A stretch of 64,000 nt of DNA from Babesia bovis T2Bo (lineage: Eukaryota; Apicomplexa; Aconoidasida; Piroplasmida; Babesiidae), in assembly GCF_000165395.2 (NCBI RefSeq), contig NC_010575.1, forward strand, positions 1,349,001-1,413,000, written 5' to 3'. The notes under the pieces were generated by a model, which was not told the origin of the DNA, made no database searches, and worked only from the letters and a program-made list of their open reading frames with translations. This document shows positions 42,661-53,993 of the stretch, one piece after another (the stretch's first letter is position 1; the number at the start of each line of letters is the position of its first letter). Both the position numbers and the translations under genes were made by a program.

Positions 42661-43712
42661 CTTCAAGGTATCATCTGTTTGTGTACATATGGTAGCCTCA
42701 GTGTATCCATTTGACATAGTGCTAACCACTAACTGTAGGCTACATCTCTCATTGTGCTATTGTTACACAATGTGGTAATCCCCATCTCACTCATTAAGTA
42801 TTAATATGCATTTACGACTCTACGAATACGGCACGTATATAGCAGTAACCTGTGGCACCACAATAACCATGTCAAGCACAGACCAACATTTGGATGTGAT
42901 CAATATTCACAGCATAATCTTGTGGCTCCACAGTATACTATCAGGATTGTCTATAGACTGGAGCTGTGATGAACATAGCCACATCAATGGTCCTGGTGTA
43001 TACCGATGTTATGGTGACATTGACGGGACCAAGGTTACAGTGATGTGAAACGTCTTGACAATGGACACTGTTTTGCTCAGACATCAGTAGTGGCATCCGT
43101 TGTAACTCCGTAACAGTGATAGGACACTTCAATGGCGCCATAAAAGCTACGTAAACAGAGTCATCAAATGTAAGGCTGTACGTCAGAAGTTCAAGCGGTA
43201 TAGTGCAATGTTTTGCGATATCGTCTACTATGGATTTAGGTTGCTGCTACGTTTGCCGTGGCATATAATTAACAGAGCTTACGTATTAACAAAAACAATT
43301 CACCAGAGCAGCGTATAACGTCAAAAAGCTCTTCATGGGACGAAATAGAGATGAATGACCAACCGTTAAAATTAGAATGTTCTTATGACTGTGGTTTCCA
43401 TTGATTAAATGGCTATTACGCCACTAACTGTTTTCTAAACTGTGGAAGGATGTAATGCTAAGTGAATATAGCATGGAGGGTTGTAGACCATCGGGATTGA
43501 CAGCGTCCAAGCTGGCATACTACTGCTGAAGTAGTGATTAAACGGCGCATTGTCGAATATAGACGACGATTGAATGATCCGTGATAACATGCAATGCATG
43601 AATCGTCCAATTCCCCAGGTGCATACCACCATATATTCATTATCAATTATTACACCATTTACCAAGTGGATCCCGCAGGAAGATATTTGAATCATCTGCA
43701 ATTTTGTTAAGT
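42661..43712. other. 437 gene-to-SBP2t spacer, unit 1
   Basis: About 1.05 kb. Contains an 80-codon frame (42806-43048) that is not conserved in length between units, and minus-strand frames that overlap the next gene's upstream region and are probably shadows. Palindrome CATGCA-A-TGCATG at 43588-43600. This unit has the same short patch (GAGCTGTGATGAACATAGCC) as the left partial unit; the other units have a different version. Confidence 0.7.
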
Positions 43713-44570
43713 ATGGAACTAGCAAGGCGTAACAACGGCTTCCGCAAGGTTGCCAAGTGGATTGCTGGTGCCCTTGTTGTGGCAGGTGCTGCCAGCGGAA
43801 ATGTCCTATGTGATGAGGTTTCGGAACCACAGGAGGCTGAAGTGAAGTCTGAGATTAATGTGAATGGAGAGGATAAGGCGATGAGTAATATTGAGAACGA
43901 TGATTTTGAAGCAATTATAGGCAGACTTCCACACGACCCTGCTGCAGTGGCCATTGTGAACTCAAGGGGCAAGTCCTTTACAAACCAAGACATTTACGGA
44001 TTGATCGATCACGATATACGCCTAGGTTTATTGTCCATAACGTTGACTGAAGAAGAGATACCAAGCGTCCGGGAAGGTATAGTAGAGTTAAGAAGACAGA
44101 AATTATTGGACGCCATATCCTTTTTCGATCAGCTACTATCAGAACTACCTGCTGAACTCGCCCAAGAAGCATCAAAGTACAGCTACCTTAGTGAACTACC
44201 TGAAGACCTAGCTAGTGCTCTTGACAAGTATGTCAAGGCTCTAAACGATAGAATCGAAAAAGAGCAAGACAAAATACGGGAGGCAGAAATGAAAAAAATG
44301 GTAGCTAAATGGCGAAAACAAAGAGGAAGAGTAGACGAAGAAGATGAAGAGGAGGACGAAGATGATCAACCCATAAAGAGCAAGATCAGTGCAAAGAAAA
44401 CAAGAAGATCACAGCAAGAGGAGGAAGAAGAGGACGAAGATGATCAACCCATAAAGAGCAAGATCAGTGCAAAGGACCAGAATCCATCAGAAAACAACCA
44501 TTTGAAAGGAAAAGCGCCAGAAAACGAAGATAAAAAGCCAAAATCCAAGCCATGGTACAAATTTTGGTAA
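43713..44570 (+). CDS. SBP2-truncated-like protein, copy 2 (type B)
   Basis: 285 residues from ATG 43713. Leader nearly the same as copy 1 (MELARRNNGFRKVAKW, hydrophobic core to ASG). The body is type B: GKSFTNQDIYGLIDHD, an RRQKLLDAISFFDQLLSELP helix, then a coiled coil. Two copies of an acidic-basic repeat (EDEDDQPIKSKISAK) separated by a KKTRRSQQ linker follow, then a C-terminal tail ending PWYKFW. Type A and B bodies align weakly (GKxxTN, RR-x-x-LL helix, SELP/ESLP turn), so they are homologous but diverged. Function unknown; family assignment from memory. Confidence 0.75.
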   Translation: MELARRNNGFRKVAKWIAGALVVAGAASGNVLCDEVSEPQEAEVKSEINVNGEDKAMSNIENDDFEAIIGRLPHDPAAVAIVNSRGKSFTNQDIYGLIDHDIRLGLLSITLTEEEIPSVREGIVELRRQKLLDAISFFDQLLSELPAELAQEASKYSYLSELPEDLASALDKYVKALNDRIEKEQDKIREAEMKKMVAKWRKQRGRVDEEDEEEDEDDQPIKSKISAKKTRRSQQEEEEEDEDDQPIKSKISAKDQNPSENNHLKGKAPENEDKKPKSKPWYKFW

Positions 44571-45047
44571 TTAATTGGAGAGGTCATGCCTCTTAGTAAT
44601 GGTAACAGTATTGAATGATAGTGTGGATTCCACAGCGCTAGAGACACGGCTCTCAAAGAAGGAATAAAACAATTGGTTCACGCCAATATACTTAAACGTT
44701 GAGCGTATAATTTCTTATTGCATTGATCATGCATTTATACACATGTCTAGCGTTACACATTCCTTATAATATGTTGCAATATATACGATAAAACCGAGTT
44801 CATTTGCCAAATGTTATAAGAAAATGTATAACACGTAGACGCCTAACCCTCGAAATGCCGTTTAAATATAGTATGCCAAGGGTACATTGGCTTCTGTATA
44901 GGCCAAGGTGGTAACCGTTATGCCAGGGACAACTATGGGAAGTGGATGCACAAACCTACAATAATGTGCAAAACACCATCCCAAGGCACCAATAGTGACT
45001 GATTTGGCCATATATGTGACCAATGTGTATCACATAATAAATAGGCT
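44571..45047. other. Spacer between SBP2t copy 2 and 5S copy 2
   Basis: 477 bp of conserved unit spacer. It carries the alternative patches CTCTTAGTAATGG and GTATAGGCCAAGG instead of those of copy 1. No gene seen. Confidence 0.7.
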
Positions 45048-45162
45048 GCCGGCACCGAAAGGAGTTCCCGGGCGGTCCCCCACCCCAGTACTATCCCGGC
45101 CTAGCGCCGCTTGACTTCGGAGTTCGGATGGGATCCGGTATTTTCGACGCAGTATGGCCGGC
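45048..45162 (-). rRNA. 5S ribosomal RNA, copy 2
   Basis: Same 115-nt core as copy 1, with GCCGGC terminal arms and the same internal control elements. No difference from copy 1 seen by eye. Confidence 0.95.
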
Positions 45163-46119
45163 AACGATGATGAGCTCGGATACATCTACATATAGCACGT
45201 GGCAGCATTCAATATCCAGGCCATACAATGAATATCACTAACTGTTATACCCATTTGTGGATGTTAGTCAACATAGCCTACTTTGCGCTGCTTGTACTAG
45301 ACTCGTAATCAACAGCATATAGATCAGAACCTTATATGATATGGCGGCATAAAATGTCTTTCTTCATCCCTCTGTTGTATCATTGCTTGGCGATCATGGT
45401 GATGCCTAGTAGACACTGTCATGTGTTGCCCATTGGCAATATGGAATACGACCGGGTAGAAATCTATGGTTGCCACTGGCCTATTCCAATATCTGGTACG
45501 TTACCCAAGTTGTCACCCTGTAAACCCTATGCGTTTGTCTGAGATACTCTTTTCAACTGTGCCACTATCATATAGTACTTTGTATTCAACATGGTGGTAG
45601 TCTTATGGTCAATCGGTCTTACAGTGACATACCCAATACCGTCCCAAACACCTACAGGTGGAAATCCACCATGTAAAAACGGAATGACATTCAAGCTGTG
45701 CATTGGCAGATACTATAGATGTTTTTCCATACCTAACTGAATATGTTACTAAGTCTGCCAGGACGCATATACTTATATGGAAACTATTAAGAGTGTCAAT
45801 ATATCTGGGTTCCAATGTCCTGATGTATACTATTCTGCCTGGAGTAATATTCCAATGAATAATCTGGCAAGTCTAATAACACAGAGTAATATACACTATG
45901 GGATGTCTCATGGCACTTGGTATGAAGTTGTTTATATTATTGTAAATATATTTTGTAGCAGTGACACAATGTGCCGTGAATGCTATCAGCCAACGATATC
46001 TAGTACATCAAGTTATCAATCAGCTGTTACAGCGATAATTCGAAATCGAGTTAGTGCCTACCGTAGAATAAGCAAACCCCCAGGTACAGTCTAGAATGCC
46101 TCAATTACAATATATTTAA
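45163..46119. pseudogene. 5S-to-437 gene spacer, unit 2, with gene-like fragments
   Basis: Same fragments as unit 1 (frames at 45336-45542 and 45777-46094), apparently identical in sequence. Intervening stops are also conserved. Confidence 0.4.
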
Positions 46120-47433
46120 ATGGCAGTTAGGTCCATAGTAAACATGGGCCCAATATGGACTTGCTTGCTACTTATATGTCCTAGGCTATCATATGCTCTG
46201 GAAGTGGATCTCATGCAACCTACTATCCCCTACCCAGTAGAGAGTTTCGAAGGGAGTTTCTATGGTGGAGGTCGATTCAGACTGATACATTCAAGTACAC
46301 CTAGTATAACCCTAGTCAAATATGGTAACCTCACAATCTTCAACAATATGTCTGGCATGAACAACTCATTGGACGTATACGTCCAGGAATACAGGCGCGG
46401 CATTGGCCTGATTGTGTCCATCATCGATGTGGATAGGACTACTAATGAATCTAGGCATATAAGGCATTTCGAGATTGTGGAAGACCAGTTAACATTGATT
46501 AACCGCATGAGGAAGCTTGATTTTGTAAATGGGCCCATATCACTGATGATTGACTTGTGGAGTATTAAGTTGAACCCCCTTGTAATCAAGACGACCAAGG
46601 GAACCAATATACGATACCGTCTGGCTAGGCATTACAATGCAAAATTCAGGGACAGCATAAGCCGTATAAGAGGATCTTATGATGTTTTCCTGATATCCCC
46701 TATAATGAATATAGACTGGTTGTACCAAACCCCTGGAAGTTCCCAATCATTAATCAGCTCACACAGTATTAGAGTACATGTGGACGTAGTATTGCAACAA
46801 TTTACATTGTGGATCAAACATAAGGGTTACGTAGGTAACTACACGTTGAGCCTTCCTCTAGTAGTGAACGGTATGTTCAAGGCACAGCACATACTGGACC
46901 CTTCATACCGCAATGTCCGCCCTATTCCAACGGGTGGCGCCAGTAGTACAGGTCAACTTGAGATTGACGTTTCCAGGTTTGAGAATAGTTCGCCCGAGGT
47001 CATTGTTGTAGCCAACCTTAGGAGGGGTTGCTGGCTGTACAGGCAATACTGCATTGTGCCGTTTCCGTACCCCGAACAAGTCGTAAGAGTTATCAACTCA
47101 CAAGTCCAGACTGTCGTTTATGAATCTAGTGGCGTGCTTGTAACGCACGTGGAGGTGTTTGACCACGTTGTTCACGGCTGGGAATACGTGGTGGTGAACA
47201 CGATGAAGGTATATGACACTGATATCAATGACGAGTTTCACACAGAGACCGTGCGAGAGGTTTTTAAGCGTATGAGCAGCCAAGGTCCCAATGCATATTT
47301 TGACTTGAGCATGATATGTCGGTGCCCGTACGTGAAGATGCTCTATAGCATTAGCATATGGGAACAGAGTTGTGTCAACGTAGATGTACATGACCTCGTG
47401 GAAAGTGACTGCAAAGCCGTAGAGTGCTCGTGA
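46120..47433 (+). CDS. 437-residue signal-peptide protein, copy 2
   Basis: Essentially the same protein as copy 1; the one residue difference I see is QTVVYESS where copy 1 has QTVIYESS. Signal peptide and the C-terminal cysteine cluster are unchanged. Confidence 0.8.
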   Translation: MAVRSIVNMGPIWTCLLLICPRLSYALEVDLMQPTIPYPVESFEGSFYGGGRFRLIHSSTPSITLVKYGNLTIFNNMSGMNNSLDVYVQEYRRGIGLIVSIIDVDRTTNESRHIRHFEIVEDQLTLINRMRKLDFVNGPISLMIDLWSIKLNPLVIKTTKGTNIRYRLARHYNAKFRDSISRIRGSYDVFLISPIMNIDWLYQTPGSSQSLISSHSIRVHVDVVLQQFTLWIKHKGYVGNYTLSLPLVVNGMFKAQHILDPSYRNVRPIPTGGASSTGQLEIDVSRFENSSPEVIVVANLRRGCWLYRQYCIVPFPYPEQVVRVINSQVQTVVYESSGVLVTHVEVFDHVVHGWEYVVVNTMKVYDTDINDEFHTETVREVFKRMSSQGPNAYFDLSMICRCPYVKMLYSISIWEQSCVNVDVHDLVESDCKAVECS

Positions 47434-48488
47434 CTTCAAGGTATCATCTGTTTGTGTACATATGGTAGCCTCAGTGTATCCATTTGACATAGTGCTAACC
47501 ACTAACTGTAGGCTACATCTCTCATTGTGCTATTGTTACACAATGTGGTAATCCCCATCTCACTCATTAAGTATTAATATGCATTTACGACTCTACGAAT
47601 ACGGCACGTATATAGCAGTAACCTGTGGCACCACAATAACCATGTCAAGCACAGACCAACATTTGGATGTGATCAATATTCACAGCATAATCTTGTGGCT
47701 CCACAGTATACTATCAGGATTGTCTATAGACTGGGAGCGTGAAGACTATGGTCACATTAGCAGAGGTTCTAGTGTATAGCGATGATATGGTGACATTGAC
47801 GGGACCAAGGTTACAGTGATGTGAACCGTCTAGACAATGGACACTGTTTTGCTCAGACATCAGTAGTGGCATCCGTTGTAACTCCGTAACAGTGATAGGA
47901 CACTTCAATGGCGCCATAAAAGCTACGTAAACAGAGTCATCAAATGTAAGGCTGTACGTCAGAAGTTCAAGCGGTATAGTGCAATGTTTTGCGATATCGT
48001 CTACTATGGATTTAGGTTGCTGCTACGTTTGCCGTGGCATATAATTAACAGAGCTTACGTATTAACAAAAACAATTCACCAGAGCAGCGTATAACGTCAA
48101 AAAGCTCTTCATGGGACGAAATAGAGATGAATGACCAACCGTTAAAATTAGAATGTTCTTATGACTGTGGTTTCCATTGATTAAATGGCTATTACGCCAC
48201 TAACTGTTTTCTAAACTGTGGAAGGATGTAATGCTAAGTGAATATAGCATGGAGGGTTGTAGACCATCGGGATTGACAGCGTCCAAGCTGGCATACTACT
48301 GCTGAAGTAGTGATTAAACGGCGCATTGTCGAATATAGACGACGATTGAATGATCCGTGATAACATGCAATGCATGAATCGTCCAATTCCCCAGGTGCAT
48401 ACCACCATATATTCATTATCAATTATTACACCATTTACCAAGTGGATCCCGCAGGAAGATATTTGAATCATCTGCAATTTTGTTAAGT
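47434..48488. other. 437 gene-to-SBP2t spacer, unit 2
   Basis: Like unit 1 but with the alternative patch GAGCGTGAAGACTATGGTC near 47735. The small frame here has 66 codons and a different end. Palindrome at 48364-48376. Confidence 0.7.
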
Positions 48489-49364
48489 ATGGAACTAGCA
48501 AGGCGTAACAACGGCTTCCGCAAGGTTGCCAAGTGGATTGCTGGTGCCCTTGTTGTGGCAGGTGCTGCCAGCGGAAATGTCCTATGTGATGAGGTTTCGG
48601 AACCACAGGAGGCTGAAGTGAAGTCTGAGATTAATGTGAATGGAGAGGATAAGGCGATGAGTAATATTGAGAACGATGATTTTGAAGCAATTATAGGCAG
48701 ACTTCCACACGACCCTGCTGCAGTGGCCATTGTGAACTCAAGGGGCAAGTCCTTTACAAACCAAGACATTTACGGATTGATCGATCACGATATACGCCTA
48801 GGTTTATTGTCCATAACGTTGACTGAAGAAGAGATACCAAGCGTCCGGGAAGGTATAGTAGAGTTAAGAAGACAGAAATTATTGGACGCCATATCCTTTT
48901 TCGATCAGCTACTATCAGAACTACCTGCTGAACTCGCCCAAGAAGCATCAAAGTACAGCTACCTTAGTGAACTACCTGAAGACCTAGCTAGTGCTCTTGA
49001 CAAGTATGTCAAGGCTCTAAACGATAGAATCGAAAAAGAGCAAGACAAAATACGGGAGGCAGAAATGAAAAAAATGGTAGCTAAATGGCGAAAACAAAGA
49101 GGAAGAGTAGACGAAGATGATGAATACGACGAAGAAGATGAAGAGGAGGACGAAGATGATCAACCCATAAAGAGCAAGATCAGTGCAAAGAAAACAAGAA
49201 GATCACAGCAAGAGGAGGAAGAAGAGGACGAAGATGATCAACCCATAAAGAGCAAGATCAGTGCAAAGGACCAGAATCCATCAGAAAACAACCATTTGAA
49301 AGGAAAAGCGCCAGAAAACGAAGATAAAAAGCCAAAATCCAAGCCATGGTACAAATTTTGGTAA
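48489..49364 (+). CDS. SBP2-truncated-like protein, copy 3 (type B)
   Basis: 291 residues from ATG 48489. Identical to copy 2 by eye except for an 18-nt in-frame insertion in the acidic run near 49117 (adds residues of the form DDEYDE). The expansion lies in a GAA/GAT-rich microsatellite-like tract, the likely cause of length change. Signal peptide, paired acidic-basic repeats and PWYKFW end are as in copy 2. Confidence 0.75.
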   Translation: MELARRNNGFRKVAKWIAGALVVAGAASGNVLCDEVSEPQEAEVKSEINVNGEDKAMSNIENDDFEAIIGRLPHDPAAVAIVNSRGKSFTNQDIYGLIDHDIRLGLLSITLTEEEIPSVREGIVELRRQKLLDAISFFDQLLSELPAELAQEASKYSYLSELPEDLASALDKYVKALNDRIEKEQDKIREAEMKKMVAKWRKQRGRVDEDDEYDEEDEEEDEDDQPIKSKISAKKTRRSQQEEEEEDEDDQPIKSKISAKDQNPSENNHLKGKAPENEDKKPKSKPWYKFW

Positions 49365-49841
49365 TTAATTGAAGAGGTCATGCCGTTTACTAATGGTAAC
49401 AGTATTGAATGATAGTGTGGATTCCACAGCGCTAGAGACACGGCTCTCAAATAAGGAATAAAACAATTGGTTCACGCCAATATACTTAAACGTTGAGCGT
49501 ATAATTTCTTATTGCATTGATCATGCATTTATACACATGTCTAGCGTTACACATTCCTTATAATATGTTGCAATATATACGATAAAACCGAGTTCATTTG
49601 CCAAATGTTATAAGAAAATGTATAACACGTAGACGCCTAACCCTCGAAATGCCGTTTAAATATAGTATGCCAAGGGTACATTGGCTTCTGTATAGGCCAA
49701 GGTGGTAACCGTTATGCCAGGGACAACTATGGGAAGTGGATGCACAAACCTACAATAATGTGCAAAACACCATCCCAAGGCACCAATAGTGACTGATTTG
49801 GCCATATATGTGACCAATGTGTATCACATAATAAATAGGCT
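49365..49841. other. Spacer between SBP2t copy 3 and 5S copy 3
   Basis: 477 bp. It combines the copy-1-type start (CCGTTTACTAATGG) with copy-2-type later patches (GTATAGGCCAAGG), a mosaic. No gene seen. Confidence 0.7.
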
Positions 49842-49956
49842 GCCGGCACCGAAAGGAGTTCCCGGGCGGTCCCCCACCCCAGTACTATCCCGGCCTAGCG
49901 CCGCTTGACTTCGGAGTTCGGATGGGATCCGGTATTTTCGACGCAGTATGGCCGGC
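49842..49956 (-). rRNA. 5S ribosomal RNA, copy 3
   Basis: Same 115-nt core as the other copies; GCCGGC terminal arms and internal control region intact. Confidence 0.95.
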
Positions 49957-50913
49957 AACGATGATGAGCTCGGATACATCTACATATAGCACGTGGCAGC
50001 ATTCAATATCCAGGCCATACAATGAATATCACTAACTGTTATACCCATTTGTGGATGTTAGTCAACATAGCCTACTTTGCGCTGCTTGTACTAGACTCGT
50101 AATCAACAGCATATAGATCAGAACCTTATATGATATGGCGGCATAAAATGTCTTTCTTCATCCCTCTGTTGTATCATTGCTTGGCGATCATGGTGATGCC
50201 TAGTAGACACTGTCATGTGTTGCCCATTGGCAATATGGAATACGACCGGGTAGAAATCTATGGTTGCCACTGGCCTATTCCAATATCTGGTACGTTACCC
50301 AAGTTGTCACCCTGTAAACCCTATGCGTTTGTCTGAGATACTCTTTTCAACTGTGCCACTATCATATAGTACTTTGTATTCAACATGGTGGTAGTCTTAT
50401 GGTCAATCGGTCTTACAGTGACATACCCAATACCGTCCCAAACACCTACAGGTGGAAATCCACCATGTAAAAACGGAATGACATTCAAGCTGTGCATTGG
50501 CAGATACTATAGATGTTTTTCCATACCTAACTGAATATGTTACTAAGTCTGCCAGGACGCATATACTTATATGGAAACTATTAAGAGTGTCAATATATCT
50601 GGGTTCCAATGTCCTGATGTATACTATTCTGCCTGGAGTAATATTCCAATGAATAATCTGGCAAGTCTAATAACACAGAGTAATATACACTATGGGATGT
50701 CTCATGGCACTTGGTATGAAGTTGTTTATATTATTGTAAATATATTTTGTAGCAGTGACACAATGTGCCGTGAATGCTATCAGCCAACGATATCTAGTAC
50801 ATCAAGTTATCAATCAGCTGTTACAGCGATAATTCGAAATCGAGTTAGTGCCTACCGTAGAATAAGCAAACCCCCAGGTACAGTCTAGAATGCCTCAATT
50901 ACAATATATTTAA
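49957..50913. pseudogene. 5S-to-437 gene spacer, unit 3, with gene-like fragments
   Basis: Same content as units 1 and 2 (frames at 50130-50336 and 50571-50888), apparently identical in sequence, including the intervening stops. Confidence 0.4.
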
Positions 50914-52227
50914 ATGGCAGTTAGGTCCATAGTAAACATGGGCCCAATATGGACTTGCTTGCTACTTATATGTCCTAGGCTATCATATGCTCTGGAAGTG
51001 GATCTCATGCAACCTACTATCCCCTACCCAGTAGAGAGTTTCGAAGGGAGTTTCTATGGTGGAGGTCGATTCAGACTGATACATTCAAGTACACCTAGTA
51101 TAACCCTAGTCAAATATGGTAACCTCACAATCTTCAACAATATGTCTGGCATGAACAACTCATTGGACGTATACGTCCAGGAATACAGGCGCGGCATTGG
51201 CCTGATTGTGTCCATCATCGATGTGGATAGGACTACTAATGAATCTAGGCATATAAGGCATTTCGAGATTGTGGAAGACCAGTTAACATTGATTAACCGC
51301 ATGAGGAAGCTTGATTTTGTAAATGGGCCCATATCACTGATGATTGACTTGTGGAGTATTAAGTTGAACCCCCTTGTAATCAAGACGACCAAGGGAACCA
51401 ATATACGATACCGTCTGGCTAGGCATTACAATGCAAAATTCAGGGACAGCATAAGCCGTATAAGAGGATCTTATGATCTTTTCCTGATATCCCCTATTCT
51501 GAATGTAGACTGGTTGTACCAAACCCCTGGAGGTTCCCAATCATTAATCAGTTCACACAGTATTAGAGTACATGTGGACGTAGTATTGCAACAATTTACA
51601 TTGTGGATCAAACATAAGGGTTACGTAGGTAACTACACGTTGAGCCTTCCTCTAGTAGTGAACGGTATGTTCAAGGCACAGCACATACTGGACCCTTCAT
51701 ACCGCAATGTCCGCCCTATTCCAACGGGTGGCGCCAGTAGTACAGGTCAACTTGAGATTGACGTTTCCAGGTTTGAGAATAGTTCGCCCGAGGTCATTGT
51801 TGTAGCCAACCTTAGGAGGGGTTGCTGGCTGTACAGGCAATACTGCATTGTGCCGTTTCCGTACCCCGAACAAGTCGTAAGAGTTATCAACTCACAAGTC
51901 CAGACTGTCGTTTATGAATCTAGTGGCGTGCTTGTAACGCACGTGGAGGTGTTTGACCACGTTGTTCACGGCTGGGAATACGTGGTGGTGAACACGATGA
52001 AGGTATATGACACTGATATCAATGACGAGTTTCACACAGAGACCGTGCGAGAGGTTTTCAAGCGTATGAGCAGCCAAGGTCCCAATGCATATTTTGACTT
52101 GAGCATGATATGTCGGTGCCCGTACGTGAAGATGCTCTATAGCATTAGCATATGGGAACAGAGTTGTGTCAACGTAGATGTACATGACCTCGTGGAAAGT
52201 GACTGCAAAGCCGTAGAGTGCTCGTGA
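50914..52227 (+). CDS. 437-residue signal-peptide protein, copy 3
   Basis: Nearly the same as copy 2, with a local block of changes around 51478-51552: SYDLFLISPILNVDW and QTPGGSQ in place of SYDVFLISPIMNIDW and QTPGSSQ. The clustered changes suggest a short conversion tract rather than scattered mutation. Confidence 0.8.
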   Translation: MAVRSIVNMGPIWTCLLLICPRLSYALEVDLMQPTIPYPVESFEGSFYGGGRFRLIHSSTPSITLVKYGNLTIFNNMSGMNNSLDVYVQEYRRGIGLIVSIIDVDRTTNESRHIRHFEIVEDQLTLINRMRKLDFVNGPISLMIDLWSIKLNPLVIKTTKGTNIRYRLARHYNAKFRDSISRIRGSYDLFLISPILNVDWLYQTPGGSQSLISSHSIRVHVDVVLQQFTLWIKHKGYVGNYTLSLPLVVNGMFKAQHILDPSYRNVRPIPTGGASSTGQLEIDVSRFENSSPEVIVVANLRRGCWLYRQYCIVPFPYPEQVVRVINSQVQTVVYESSGVLVTHVEVFDHVVHGWEYVVVNTMKVYDTDINDEFHTETVREVFKRMSSQGPNAYFDLSMICRCPYVKMLYSISIWEQSCVNVDVHDLVESDCKAVECS

Positions 52228-53282
52228 CTTCAAGGTATCATCTGTTTGTGTACATATGGTAGCCTCAGTGTATCCATTTGACATAGTGCTAACCACTAAC
52301 TGTAGGCTACATCTCTCATTGTGCTATTGTTACACAATGTGGTAATCCCCATCTCACTCATTAAGTATTAATATGCATTTACGACTCTACGAATACGGCA
52401 CGTATATAGCAGTAACCTGTGGCACCACAATAACCATGTCAAGCACAGACCAACATTTGGATGTGATCAATATTCACAGCATAATCTTGTGGCTCCACAG
52501 TATACTATCAGGATTGTCTATAGACTGGGAGCGTGAAGACTATGGTCACATTAGCAGAGGTTCTAGTGTATAGCGATGATATGGTGACATTGACGGGACC
52601 AAGGTTACAGTGATGTGAACCGTCTAGACAATGGACACTGTTTTGCTCAGACATCAGTAGTGGCATCCGTTGTAACTCCGTAACAGTGATAGGACACTTC
52701 AATGGCGCCATAAAAGCTACGTAAACAGAGTCATCAAATGTAAGGCTGTACGTCAGAAGTTCAAGCGGTATAGTGCAATGTTTTGCGATATCGTCTACTA
52801 TGGATTTAGGTTGCTGCTACGTTTGCCGTGGCATATAATTAACAGAGCTTACGTATTAACAAAAACAATTCACCAGAGCAGCGTATAACGTCAAAAAGCT
52901 CTTCATGGGACGAAATAGAGATGAATGACCAACCGTTAAAATTAGAATGTTCTTATGACTGTGGTTTCCATTGATTAAATGGCTATTACGCCACTAACTG
53001 TTTTCTAAACTGTGGAAGGATGTAATGCTAAGTGAATATAGCATGGAGGGTTGTAGACCATCGGGATTGACAGCGTCCAAGCTGGCATACTACTGCTGAA
53101 GTAGTGATTAAACGGCGCATTGTCGAATATAGACGACGATTGAATGATCCGTGATAACATGCAATGCATGAATCGTCCAATTCCCCAGGTGCATACCACC
53201 ATATATTCATTATCAATTATTACACCATTTACCAAGTGGATCCCGCAGGAAGATATTTGAATCATCTGCAATTTTGTTAAGT
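52228..53282. other. 437 gene-to-SBP2t spacer, unit 3
   Basis: Matches the unit 2 spacer, including the GAGCGTGAAGACTATGGTC patch. Palindrome at 53158-53170. Confidence 0.7.
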
Positions 53283-53993
53283 ATGGAACTAGCAAGGCGT
53301 AACAACGGCTTCCGCAAGGTTGCCAAGTGGATTGCTGGTGCCCTTGTTGTGGCAGGTGCTGCCAGCGGAAATGTTGATGCTGAATCTCACCTTCATGGTG
53401 GTAAAAGCATTCCATCCAATGCACCTGAAGCTGTAGTGTTTGTCAGCTCTCTTGGCAAAGAGTACACTAACAAAGAAATAGACAATCTTGTGGATAGATC
53501 TGGTTTGAAAGGTAGCAAAGGAGTAATCCGGCACATGTTAGGCGTCAGGAGGGCTGAATTATTACGTGAAATGAGGAAGTTCAACAGAATATTAGAATCT
53601 CTTCCAGAAGACATTGCTGTGAAAGCAGGCGCTTATGCAACCTATGATAAACTACCAGCTGATTTAGCTGAAAAAGTGAAATGGAGCCATCTGAATACTA
53701 CTACCTTTGGCCTTTTGGAAAAGGTCCCTCAAAACCTAGCAAATGAAATGTTGGCATGTGATATTTACGAAGGATTCCCAGCTGATTTGATCGATAAAAT
53801 CAATGAATTTTTACATCCGTTCGATCCCTCTACTGTGATTAATGATAAAGAAGAAGATGGGAAGAGTGTTGATGGTACACCGGCCACACCGGGAAGTACT
53901 GAAGTTACAGAAGAAGCCGAAGAGAGAGAGGATGCCATAAAGGAGAGTGATGATAGTGTAAACGAGGGTAAGGAGTCCAAAGAAGAGGAATAA
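53283..53993 (+). CDS. SBP2-truncated-like protein, copy 4 (type A, short)
   Basis: 236 residues from ATG 53283. The leader is that of the type B copies (MELARRNNGFRKVAKW), but the body is type A and lacks most of the Glu/Val/Asn segment of copy 1, joining almost directly to the conserved VFVSSLGKEYTN block. From there it tracks copy 1 closely through the acidic KESKEEE end. The 3' flank again holds the in-frame PWYKFW relic (54078-54095). It looks like a recombinant of type B 5' sequence with a type A body. Confidence 0.75.
   Translation: MELARRNNGFRKVAKWIAGALVVAGAASGNVDAESHLHGGKSIPSNAPEAVVFVSSLGKEYTNKEIDNLVDRSGLKGSKGVIRHMLGVRRAELLREMRKFNRILESLPEDIAVKAGAYATYDKLPADLAEKVKWSHLNTTTFGLLEKVPQNLANEMLACDIYEGFPADLIDKINEFLHPFDPSTVINDKEEDGKSVDGTPATPGSTEVTEEAEEREDAIKESDDSVNEGKESKEEE

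Noticed and set aside
42806..43048. 80-codon (66 in other units) plus-strand frame after the 437-residue gene
   Set aside because: In the left partial unit and unit 4 the ATG is GTG and an early codon is TAG, and the end differs between units, so the frame is not conserved.
43435..43993. Minus-strand open frames (131 and 116 codons) overlapping the SBP2t leader in every unit
   Set aside because: They mirror the conserved plus-strand leader and upstream sequence, start and end differently between units, and show no signal peptide or motif; treated as shadows of the plus-strand gene.
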